Positions 58,214 through 64,000 of a DNA stretch of 64,000 nucleotides are shown here, piece after piece. The stretch is from Streptomyces ficellus. GTDB taxonomy: Bacteria; Actinomycetota; Actinomycetes; Streptomycetales; Streptomycetaceae. Under the pieces are notes generated by a model. That model was not told the origin of the DNA. It saw only the letters and a program-made list of their open reading frames with translations, and searched no databases. Within the stretch, counting starts at the first letter, position 1; each line of letters begins with the position of its first letter. Location: contig NZ_CP034279.1 in NCBI RefSeq assembly GCF_009739905.1, positions 1,054,001 through 1,118,000 of the forward strand. The letters are read 5' to 3'. A program made the position numbers and the translations under genes.

Positions 58214-59167
58214 ATGACAACGACAGCAACCATGCGAGCCATCAGCCAGGACGTCCACGGCGGACCCGAGGTCCTCAAGGAGGTGGAGCTCCGGCGCCCG
58301 GAGCCGGGCCCCAGCCAGGTACTGGTCCGTGTCCGCGCGGCGGGCGTCAACCCCACCGACTGGAAGCACCGCGGCGCCACGATGTTCCTGGGCGAACCGC
58401 CGTACGTCCTCGGCTGGGACGTCTCCGGAGTCGTGGAGGCGGTCGGCATGGGCGTCACCCTGTTCAAACCCGGCGACGAGGTCTTCGGGATGCTGCCCTA
58501 CCCGTTCGGCGTCGGCTCCCACGCCGAGTACGTGACCGGCCCCGCCCGCGCCTTCGCCCACAAGCCGGCCGGCGTCGACCACGTCCAGGCGGGCGCCCTG
58601 CCGCTGGCCGCGCTGACCGCCTGGCAGGCGCTGGTGGACACCGCTCGGGTCGAGGCCGGGCAGCGGGTCCTGATCCACGCGGCGGCGGGCGGGGTCGGGC
58701 ACCTCGCCGTGCAGATCGCCAAGGCGCGCGGGGCGTACGTGATCGGCACCGCCAGCGCGGGCAAGCACGCGTTCCTGAAGGAGCTGGGCGCCGACGAGGT
58801 GATCGACTACCGGGAGACGGACTTCGCCGAGGAGGTCGGCGACGTGGACGTCGTCCTGGACACCATCGGGGACGACGACTACCGCGCCCGCTCGCTGCGC
58901 ACGCTGCGCCGGGGCGGCCTGCTGGTGTCCATCCTCCCGATGGGCGGCGAGGAGCTGGCGGCCCGCGCGGAGCCGCTCGGCGTGCGTACGGCGCTGATGC
59001 TGGTCGAGGCCGACCACGCGGGCATGAACGCGATCGCGCGGCTCGTCGAGGAGGGCAGCCTGCGCGCGGCCATCGCGGGCACGTTCCCGCTGGCGGAGGC
59101 CGCCAAGGCCCACGAGCTGGGCGAGACGGGCCGGACGGCCGGCAAGCTGGTCCTGACCGTCGGCTGA
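58214..59167 (+). CDS. NADP-dependent oxidoreductase (quinone-oxidoreductase-like MDR)
   Basis: 317 residues of medium-chain dehydrogenase/reductase type: N-terminal GroES-like domain (VLVRVRAAGVNPTDWKHRG, VLGWDVSGVVEAVG) and Rossmann domain (VLIHAAAGGVGHLAVQIAKARGAYVIGTA, about 150-180). No zinc ligands of the catalytic type, so it belongs with quinone/enone reductases. It follows a shared divergent promoter with the GlxA regulator, which likely controls it. A hairpin follows the stop. Confidence 0.9.
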   Translation: MTTTATMRAISQDVHGGPEVLKEVELRRPEPGPSQVLVRVRAAGVNPTDWKHRGATMFLGEPPYVLGWDVSGVVEAVGMGVTLFKPGDEVFGMLPYPFGVGSHAEYVTGPARAFAHKPAGVDHVQAGALPLAALTAWQALVDTARVEAGQRVLIHAAAGGVGHLAVQIAKARGAYVIGTASAGKHAFLKELGADEVIDYRETDFAEEVGDVDVVLDTIGDDDYRARSLRTLRRGGLLVSILPMGGEELAARAEPLGVRTALMLVEADHAGMNAIARLVEEGSLRAAIAGTFPLAEAAKAHELGETGRTAGKLVLTVG

Positions 59168-59190
59168 CGCGCCACGCGCCGCCGTCACGC

Positions 59191-59227
59191 GCCGCGCCCG
59201 GTCCGGTCACCCCGGGCCGGGCGCGGC
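59191..59227 (+). terminator. Hairpin terminator after the NADP oxidoreductase
   Basis: GCCGCGCCCGG (59191-59201) pairs with CCGGGCGCGGC (59217-59227), an 11-bp perfect stem across 15 bases. Confidence 0.5.
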
Positions 59228-59264
59228 AGCGTGACACCTTCCGCCCTGAGGCGTTGTCCGGGTC

Positions 59265-60491
59265 ATGGACGGTACGAACACTGAACAGAAACGATTGACC
59301 CGCGCCGCCGCGCCCGCCTCCGCGGTGCCCACCGTGGGCGTGGTCGTGGCGCGCACGGGCCGGCTGGCGCGGCTGGGGGACCCGCTGGCGTACGCGATGG
59401 ACGTGCTGGGGCCGAAGCTGCGGGGGCGGCTGCGCCTGGTGGCGCGCGACAGCCGCTCGGGCGCCGGGGGCGCGCGGCAGGCGGTGCGGGAGCTGGTGGA
59501 GGTGGAGGGCGCCCGGATCGTGCTGACGCTGGCCGGCACGGAGGTGCTGCCGGCGGTCGCGGGCGCCTGCGAGGAGGCGGGCGTCCCGTGCCTGTCGAGC
59601 GCCTTCCCGTGGCAGGTGTACTACTACGGCGGCCGGCGGCGGCGCTGGACGTACCACTTCTGCTGGGGTCTCGACGACATCGCGGAGACCTTCGCCGACC
59701 TGTGGGAGGCCTCCGGGGGCACGGAACGGACGGTCGGGTGCCTGTGGAACGACGGCCCCCAGGGCTCCTGGTCGCGCCGCGACACGCACGGTTTCCTGCC
59801 CGCCGCACGCGCGCGGGGACACCGCCTGGTGGACCCGGCCGGGTACCGGGAGCCGGCCGCCGCCCTGGACGGGCACGTCACGGCTTTCCGGGAGGCGGGC
59901 GTGGACGTCGTCACCAGCGCGGCGACGGGGGCGGACCTCGGTGTGTTCCGCCGCGAGGCCACCGCCCGGGGGCTGCGGCCGCGGCTGATCACCTGCTCGC
60001 GGTGGCTGGCCTACCCGCCCGCCCCCGGGACGCCGGCCGGGCAGGCACCCCAGGCGAACGTGGCGACGCTCGTGTACTGGACGCCCGGCCACCCCTACCG
60101 CTCGTCCCTCGACGGCACGACCCCCGCGGAGCTGGCCGAGGGGTACGAGCGGGCCACGGGCGACCAGTGGCTCCAGCCGCTGGGCCTGGCGTACGCCCTG
60201 TTCGAGGTGGCCGCGCACGCCCTGGCCACGGCGACGGACCCCACGGTCCCCGAGTCGGTGGCCGCCGCGCTGGGCGCGACCCGGCTGGAGACGATCGCGG
60301 GCCTCCTCGACTGGACGTCCGGCCCCGAACCGCACATCGCCACGGTGCGGCTGGCGGGCGGTCAGTGGCAGCGGGGCCGGACGCACCCGTACGAACTGGT
60401 GGTCGTCGACAGCCGGCGGGTGGAAGGGCTGCGGGCGGACGGGGAGTTGCTGCCCCTCGGCGCCACCGACCAGATGTCAACCGGGGGTTGA
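59265..60491 (+). CDS. Periplasmic-binding-type (Peripla_BP, type I) protein without signal peptide
   Basis: 408 residues of the branched-chain amino acid/urea-type substrate-binding fold: VGVVVARTGRLARLGDPLAYAMDVLG, GGARQAVRELVEVEGARIVLTLAGTEVLPAVAGACEEAGVPCLSSAFPW, GLDDIAETFADLWEA, VTAFREAGVDVVTSAATGADLGVFRREA. The N-terminus (DGTNTEQKRLTRAAAPAS) has no Sec or Tat signal and no lipobox, so it may be cytosolic, unlike most of the family. No permease or ATPase genes are near. A candidate operator overlaps its stop codon and the HTH/Clp_N gene follows 31 bases later. Role: possibly an intracellular ligand sensor; unproven. Confidence 0.78.
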   Translation: MDGTNTEQKRLTRAAAPASAVPTVGVVVARTGRLARLGDPLAYAMDVLGPKLRGRLRLVARDSRSGAGGARQAVRELVEVEGARIVLTLAGTEVLPAVAGACEEAGVPCLSSAFPWQVYYYGGRRRRWTYHFCWGLDDIAETFADLWEASGGTERTVGCLWNDGPQGSWSRRDTHGFLPAARARGHRLVDPAGYREPAAALDGHVTAFREAGVDVVTSAATGADLGVFRREATARGLRPRLITCSRWLAYPPAPGTPAGQAPQANVATLVYWTPGHPYRSSLDGTTPAELAEGYERATGDQWLQPLGLAYALFEVAAHALATATDPTVPESVAAALGATRLETIAGLLDWTSGPEPHIATVRLAGGQWQRGRTHPYELVVVDSRRVEGLRADGELLPLGATDQMSTGG

Positions 60492-60492
60492 C
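60475..60492. promoter_or_regulatory. Operator-like inverted repeat, copy 1
   Basis: TGTCAACC (60475-60482) and GGTTGAC (60486-60492) flank GGG. It overlaps the stop of the binding-protein gene (60489-60491). Copy 2, with a perfect 8-bp arm pair, lies 28 bases downstream. Confidence 0.5.
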
Positions 60493-60502
60493 GCTTCCCT
60501 GC

Positions 60503-60521
60503 TGTCAACCTACGGTTGACA
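60503..60521. promoter_or_regulatory. Operator-like inverted repeat, copy 2, at the HTH/Clp_N start
   Basis: TGTCAACC (60503-60510) and GGTTGACA (60514-60521) are perfect complements around TAC. The site ends one base before ATG 60523, so binding would block initiation. TTGACA here could also be a -35 element of a transcript that starts later, less likely. Confidence 0.6.
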
Positions 60522-60522
60522 C

Positions 60523-61245
60523 ATGACGAAGCCACTCGGTCTGGCACAGCCCGTCCGCCTCGACGACCTCATCGCGGCCATCAAGAAGGCCCACCCCGAC
60601 ACGCTCGACCAGCTCTCCGGGGCCGTGATCGCCGCGGACCACCTCGGCGAGGTGGCCGACCACCTGATCGGACACTTCGTGGACCAGGCCAGGCGCTCGG
60701 GCGCCTCCTGGACCGACATCGGCCGGAGCATGGGCGTCACCCGGCAGGCCGCCCAGAAGCGGTTCGTCCCGAAGGCCGGCGAGCCCTCGGACCTGGACCC
60801 CGCCCAGGGATTCGGCCGCTTCACGGAGCAGGCCCGCAACGTCGTGATGGCCTCGCAGAACGAGGCCCGCTCGGCCGGCAACGACGAGATCCGCACCGAG
60901 CACCTGCTGCTCGGCCTGCTGCACGAGCCCGAGACGCTCGCCGCCCGGGCGCTCACCGCACAGGGCGCGCCCCCCGACACGGTCCGGGAGGCGGCCACCG
61001 CGGCGCTGCCCCCGGGCACGGACGACGCGCCCGACCTCGTCCCCTTCGACGCCCCGGCCAAGAAGGTCCTCGAACTGACCTTCCGCGAAGCCCTCCGCCT
61101 CGGCCACGACCACGTCGGAACCGAGCACATCCTGCTCGCCCTGCTGGAGTTCGAGGACGGCGACGGTCTCCTCACCCGCCTCGGCGTCGACAAGGCGGCG
61201 ACGGAAGCACACGTGACGGCGGCGGGGGGCGCCGAGGAGGACTAG
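60523..61245 (+). CDS. Helix-turn-helix / Clp_N (Clp protease N-domain) protein
   Basis: 240 residues. N-terminal helical region with HTH-like SWTDIGRSMGVTRQAAQKRFVPK (about 67-89), followed by two Clp_N-type repeats (about 95-155 and 173-235: FTEQARNVVMASQNEARSAGNDEIRTEHLLLGLL and LTFREALRLGHDHVGTEHILLALLEFEDG). Clp_N is the peptide/substrate-recognition domain of ClpC-type unfoldases. With no ATPase domain, this is likely a DNA-binding sensor that detects a peptide or protein through Clp_N. Two palindromes directly upstream support autoregulation. ATG 60523. Confidence 0.85.
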   Translation: MTKPLGLAQPVRLDDLIAAIKKAHPDTLDQLSGAVIAADHLGEVADHLIGHFVDQARRSGASWTDIGRSMGVTRQAAQKRFVPKAGEPSDLDPAQGFGRFTEQARNVVMASQNEARSAGNDEIRTEHLLLGLLHEPETLAARALTAQGAPPDTVREAATAALPPGTDDAPDLVPFDAPAKKVLELTFREALRLGHDHVGTEHILLALLEFEDGDGLLTRLGVDKAATEAHVTAAGGAEED

Positions 61246-61250
61246 GACTA

Positions 61251-61273
61251 CGGTCCGACCGGCCGCCGGACCG
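61251..61273. terminator. Bidirectional hairpin between convergent genes
   Basis: CGGTCCG (61251-61257) pairs with CGGACCG (61267-61273) across 9 bases, between the convergent HTH/Clp_N and small membrane protein genes. Confidence 0.4.
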
Positions 61274-61274
61274 G

Positions 61275-61616
61275 TCAGCCCCCGGGACCCTGCGGGTAGG
61301 CGAGCGCGACGTACGCCCAGCGTGCCGCGCCCACCGCCAGGAAGACCAGGGGCGGCGCAAGCCACCAGGGGCTGAGCGCGCGCCGCCGGACGGGGAGCAG
61401 GGCGAGCAGGAAGGCGCTGACGCCCAGCGCGACCAGCAGCGCCGACGCGAACTCGATGCCGGTCAGCGTCTGCTCGTCCCACGTCCCCCGCGGCCGGGCC
61501 ACGAGAGCCCCGTAGGCGACGTAGCAGCTGAGCAGGTTCGCGAGTACCAGGAGCACACCCCACGGCCCTCGCGGTTCCTGACGGTCGCTCCGCTCGCCAG
61601 GCCCACCCCCGGTCAC
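61275..61616 (-). CDS. Small membrane protein coupled to the HPP protein
   Basis: 113 residues with three hydrophobic segments (WGVLLVLANLLSCYVAYGAL, FASALLVALGVSAFLLALLPV, LAPPLVFLAVGAARWAYVAL). No recognisable domain. GTG 61616 overlaps the HPP gene stop by 4 bases (GTGA), so it is coupled; GTG 61619 is in frame too. Probably acts with the HPP protein in the membrane. Confidence 0.65.
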   Translation of the reverse strand: MTGGGPGERSDRQEPRGPWGVLLVLANLLSCYVAYGALVARPRGTWDEQTLTGIEFASALLVALGVSAFLLALLPVRRRALSPWWLAPPLVFLAVGAARWAYVALAYPQGPGG

Positions 61617-62176
61617 CACCAGTACGCGGGGTAGCTCGGGGCGCGGGGGCGGAGGCGGGAGGCGGCGTACTCGGCGAGGACGAGGAGCGTCGCGGCGCCG
61701 GTGAGCAGGGGGACGAACCGTTCGGGCGCGGGGGTCTGGAGGACGATGACGACGGTGGTGGCGCAGGCCGGGGAGTGCGGGGCGCGGGCGACCATCAGGA
61801 GGGCGAGGGTGACTCCCGCCGCGACCGCCGCCACCCAGGGGCTGCTGCCGGCGACGGCGAGCGCCGTGTAGCCGACGGCGGCGCCGATGAGGTGGCCGGC
61901 GAGGACGGAGCGGGGCTGGGCGAGGGGCAGCGTGGGCGCGCTGTGCACCAGGGCGGCGCTGGCGGCCAGCGGGGGTATCAGCACCGGCTCGTGGATGACC
62001 GCGCCGATCGCGGCGAGGACGAGGAGGCCCGTGGTGGCGGCGGTGAAGCTGTAGAGCGCCCCGGTGAGGGCGGGGCGGGCGGGGGCGTCGCCCTTGACGA
62101 TCCGGTACCGCAGCGGCGTACGGGCGGGGGCGGGCCGGGCGGTCTCGGTGGGCGGCATGGGGTCGGCACTCAGCAC
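61613..62176 (-). CDS. HPP-family integral membrane protein
   Basis: 187 residues with several hydrophobic segments of HPP type: SFTAATTGLLVLAAIGAVI, VLIPPLAASAALVHSAPTLPLAQPRSVLAGHLIGAAVGYTALAVAG, WVAAVAAGVTLALLMVA and FVPLLTGAATLLVLAEYAA. The HPP signature is represented by the IPPLAASAALVHSAPTLPLAQPR stretch. HPP proteins have been linked to nitrite transport in some organisms; the role here is open. GTG 62176 is chosen because GGAG lies 6 bases upstream; ATG 62182 and ATG 62158 are alternatives. Confidence 0.8.
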   Translation of the reverse strand: MLSADPMPPTETARPAPARTPLRYRIVKGDAPARPALTGALYSFTAATTGLLVLAAIGAVIHEPVLIPPLAASAALVHSAPTLPLAQPRSVLAGHLIGAAVGYTALAVAGSSPWVAAVAAGVTLALLMVARAPHSPACATTVVIVLQTPAPERFVPLLTGAATLLVLAEYAASRLRPRAPSYPAYWW

Positions 62177-62444
62177 GAACATCTCCGGGGCGGGCGGCAC
62201 ACGGCCGGTCGGGGGCAGGTCTGGAGCGGTCGGTGCTGTGCGGAGCACGCCCTGTGGTCGACAGTGCGCTGACCTTGCGCCGTCCCGGTCGGTCGGGCGC
62301 AGTCCGCCGTCGATGGTACCGATGGAGGGGGCACCTATCTGCGGGGGGCTCCGGCCCGCGGCGGCGCGCCGGTCCTTAGGCTCGTCCGCAGCGGGGCCCG
62401 CCGGGCGCGGTCCCGGCCCGGGCCGTACGACGGAAGGAGTCGCG

Positions 62445-63155
62445 ATGCGCGTCGCGCTGTTCGTCACGTGTGTCAACGACGCGGTGTATCCCGCGACCGG
62501 GGTCGCCACGGTGCGGCTCCTGGAACGCCTCGGCGTCGCCGTGGACTTCCCCGCCGCCCAGACGTGCTGCGGCCAGCCGCAGTACAACACGGGCTACCGG
62601 GGTCAGGCCGCGACGCTGGCGCACCGCACGGCGCGGGCGTTCGAGGGGTACGAGTACGTCGTGACCCCGTCGGGTTCGTGCGCGGCGATGGTGCGCGACC
62701 ACTACGCCGGGCTGGGCGAGCCGGGGCTCGGGCCGCGGACGTACGAGCTGACGGAGTTCCTGGTGGACGTGCTGGGCGTGACGGACGTCGGGGCGTACTT
62801 CCCGCACCGCGTGGCGTACCACCCGTCGTGTCACGGGCTGCGGTTGCTGCGCCTCGGCGAGCGGCCGCGCCGGCTGCTGGAGGCGGTCAGGGGCCTGGAG
62901 CTGGTGGAGCTGCCGGGCGCGGAGGAGTGCTGCGGGTTCGGGGGGACGTTCGCGGTGAAGAACCCGGCCGTGTCGGTGGCGATGGGGCGGGACAAGGTGC
63001 GGGGCGCCGTGGCGACGGGGGCGGAGGTGTTGTGCGGCGCGGACAACTCGTGTCTCATGCACATCGGCGGCGTCCTGCGGCGCGAGGGCGAGCGCGTGCG
63101 GGCGGTGCACATCGCCGAGATCCTGGCCGCCACGGAAGAGGAGCCGCTGCGGTGA
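62445..63155 (+). CDS. lutA: LutA-type (Fe-S)-binding lactate utilisation protein
   Basis: 236 residues with CCG domains (heterodisulfide-reductase-type): first block TCCGQPQYNTGYRGQA, second block PSCHGLR...LPGAEECCGFGGTFAVKNPAVSVAMG. LutABC oxidise L-lactate to pyruvate in actinobacteria. AAGGAG precedes ATG 62445 well. Its stop overlaps the next gene's GTG by 4 bases (GTGA), as usual for lutAB. Confidence 0.92.
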   Translation: MRVALFVTCVNDAVYPATGVATVRLLERLGVAVDFPAAQTCCGQPQYNTGYRGQAATLAHRTARAFEGYEYVVTPSGSCAAMVRDHYAGLGEPGLGPRTYELTEFLVDVLGVTDVGAYFPHRVAYHPSCHGLRLLRLGERPRRLLEAVRGLELVELPGAEECCGFGGTFAVKNPAVSVAMGRDKVRGAVATGAEVLCGADNSCLMHIGGVLRREGERVRAVHIAEILAATEEEPLR

Positions 63156-64000
63156 GTGGAACGTTTCTGGGCATGCCCGCCTTCCCCGAGGCGGCCCGGG
63201 AGGCGGTGGCCGATCCGGTGCTCCGGGCGAACCTCCGGCACGCCACGCACACCATCCGCGAGAAGCGGGCCCGCGCGGTCGCCGAGCTGGACGACTGGGC
63301 GCTGCTGCGCGAGGCGGGCAAGGCCATCAAGGACCGTACGCTGCGCCATCTCGACACGTACCTGGTGCAGCTGGAGGAGGCCGTCACCGCGGCCGGGGGC
63401 ACGGTCCACTGGGCGGCGGACGCGGCCGAGGCGAACCGTGTCGTGACCGGTCTGGTGAAGGCGACCGGCGAGCGGGAGGTCGTCAAGGTCAAGTCGATGG
63501 CGACGCAGGAGATCGGCCTGAACGAGGCGCTGGAGGCCGAGGGGATCTCCGCGTACGAGACGGATCTCGCCGAGCTGATCGTGCAGTTGGGCGAGGACCG
63601 GCCGTCGCACATCCTGGTGCCGGCGATCCACCGCAACCGCGGGGAGATCCGGGACGTCTTCCGCGACCGGATGGCCGACTGGGGCCGGCCGGCGCCGGAC
63701 GACCTGACCGACGCGCCCGCCGACCTCGCGGAGGCGGCACGGCTGCACCTGCGGGAGAAGTTCCTGCGGGCGAAGGTGGGGATCTCGGGGGCGAACTTCA
63801 TGGTCGCCGAGACGGGCACGCTGGTGGTGGTCGAGTCCGAGGGGAACGGGCGGATGTGCCTGACCCTGCCGGAGACGCTGATCTCGGTCGTCGGCATCGA
63901 GAAGGTGGTGCCCACCTGGCGCGACCTGGAGGTGTTCCTCCAGACGCTGCCGCGGTCGTCGACGGCCGAGCGGATGAACCCGTACACCAGCATGTGGACG
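63152..64000 (+). CDS. lutB: LutB-type lactate utilisation protein (3' truncated by window edge)
   Basis: 283 residues visible before the window ends; the frame is open at the edge. LUD domain: MPAFPEAAREAVADPVLRANLRHATHTIREKRARAV, VVKVKSMATQEIGLNEALEAEGISAYETDLAELIVQLGEDRPSHILVPAIHRNRGEIRDVF, and VGISGANFMVAETGTLVVVESEGNGRMCLTLPETLISVVGIEKVVPTWRDLEVFL. The full protein normally ends with a 4Fe-4S ferredoxin-type domain that is not in the window. GTG 63152 overlaps the lutA stop; the two genes form an operon for lactate oxidation. Confidence 0.93.
   Translation, partial: MSGTFLGMPAFPEAAREAVADPVLRANLRHATHTIREKRARAVAELDDWALLREAGKAIKDRTLRHLDTYLVQLEEAVTAAGGTVHWAADAAEANRVVTGLVKATGEREVVKVKSMATQEIGLNEALEAEGISAYETDLAELIVQLGEDRPSHILVPAIHRNRGEIRDVFRDRMADWGRPAPDDLTDAPADLAEAARLHLREKFLRAKVGISGANFMVAETGTLVVVESEGNGRMCLTLPETLISVVGIEKVVPTWRDLEVFLQTLPRSSTAERMNPYTSMWT

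Noticed and set aside
59265..60491. An ABC transporter operon around the binding-type protein
   Set aside because: No permease or ATPase gene lies on either side; neighbours are an oxidoreductase and the HTH/Clp_N gene.
1..64000. tRNA, rRNA, CRISPR array, insertion sequence, prophage or attachment site
   Set aside because: No cloverleaf with CCA-adjacent arms, no regular short repeats with spacers, no transposase or integrase, and no tRNA-flanking direct repeats were seen.

Overview
This 64 kb window is chromosomal DNA from a high-GC actinomycete, almost certainly Streptomyces. The evidence is very strong G/C bias at third codon positions, many GTG starts, a WhiB-family protein, a two-domain small laccase, an XRE/DUF397/ATPase regulatory module, a complete mce operon and a regulator gene carrying two TTA (bldA-type) codons. 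I see no tRNA, rRNA, CRISPR, insertion sequence, prophage or replication origin. Both ends cut through genes: an ABC-F ATPase on the left and a LutB-type protein on the right.

Layout. 1-10 kb: ABC-F ATPase, short UvrA-like ATPase behind a perfect palindrome, DDAH-type hydrolase, acyl-ACP desaturase, secreted GH46 chitosanase (with Asp where the family has its catalytic Glu), zinc-finger SDR, WhiB-like protein, VOC protein, Imm10-like protein. 10-16.3 kb: a secreted redox module, with a Tat-exported small laccase divergent from a coupled pair: ThuA/PQQ-type sugar dehydrogenase, then cupredoxin/OmpL47 repeats/DUF1080. 16.5-18.7 kb: divergent LigD-type polymerase and ATP-dependent DNA ligase. 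18.6-31.8 kb: a 14-gene, largely translationally coupled minus-strand mce operon (ATPase, two YrbE permeases, MceA-F, four Mce-associated membrane proteins, lytic transglycosylase). 31.9-36.0 kb: two secreted proteins and a PucR-type regulator with two TTA codons.

36-38.3 kb holds a compact graspetide locus: a 64-aa precursor ending in a Thr/Ser-rich, Asp-Asp core, followed by its ATP-grasp maturase. Next come a Tat-type FAD amine-oxidase-like protein, a GH4 glycosidase and an M64 metallopeptidase. 43.6-46.7 kb is the signalling module DUF574 methyltransferase / DUF397 / XRE-DUF5753 / HATPase / unknown protein. A 930-bp repeat- and hairpin-rich gap precedes a secreted subtilisin-like protease. 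Then follow a LAL-type LuxR regulator, an ester-cyclase-like protein, YqeY, DUF5133, homocysteine methyltransferase, DUF2264, a GlxA/AraC regulator divergent from an NADP oxidoreductase, a periplasmic-binding-type protein without signal peptide, a HTH/Clp_N protein with two operator-like palindromes, HPP and small membrane proteins, and lutA/lutB.

How genes work together. The mce genes should build an envelope lipid importer, and the transglycosylase may open peptidoglycan for it. Laccase, PQQ dehydrogenase and cupredoxin plausibly form an extracellular electron chain acting on sugars. The RiPP precursor and maturase form a minimal peptide-modification system. lutA and lutB start a lactate-oxidation operon. 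The most promising poorly characterised systems here are the graspetide locus and the copper/PQQ/keto-sugar module.
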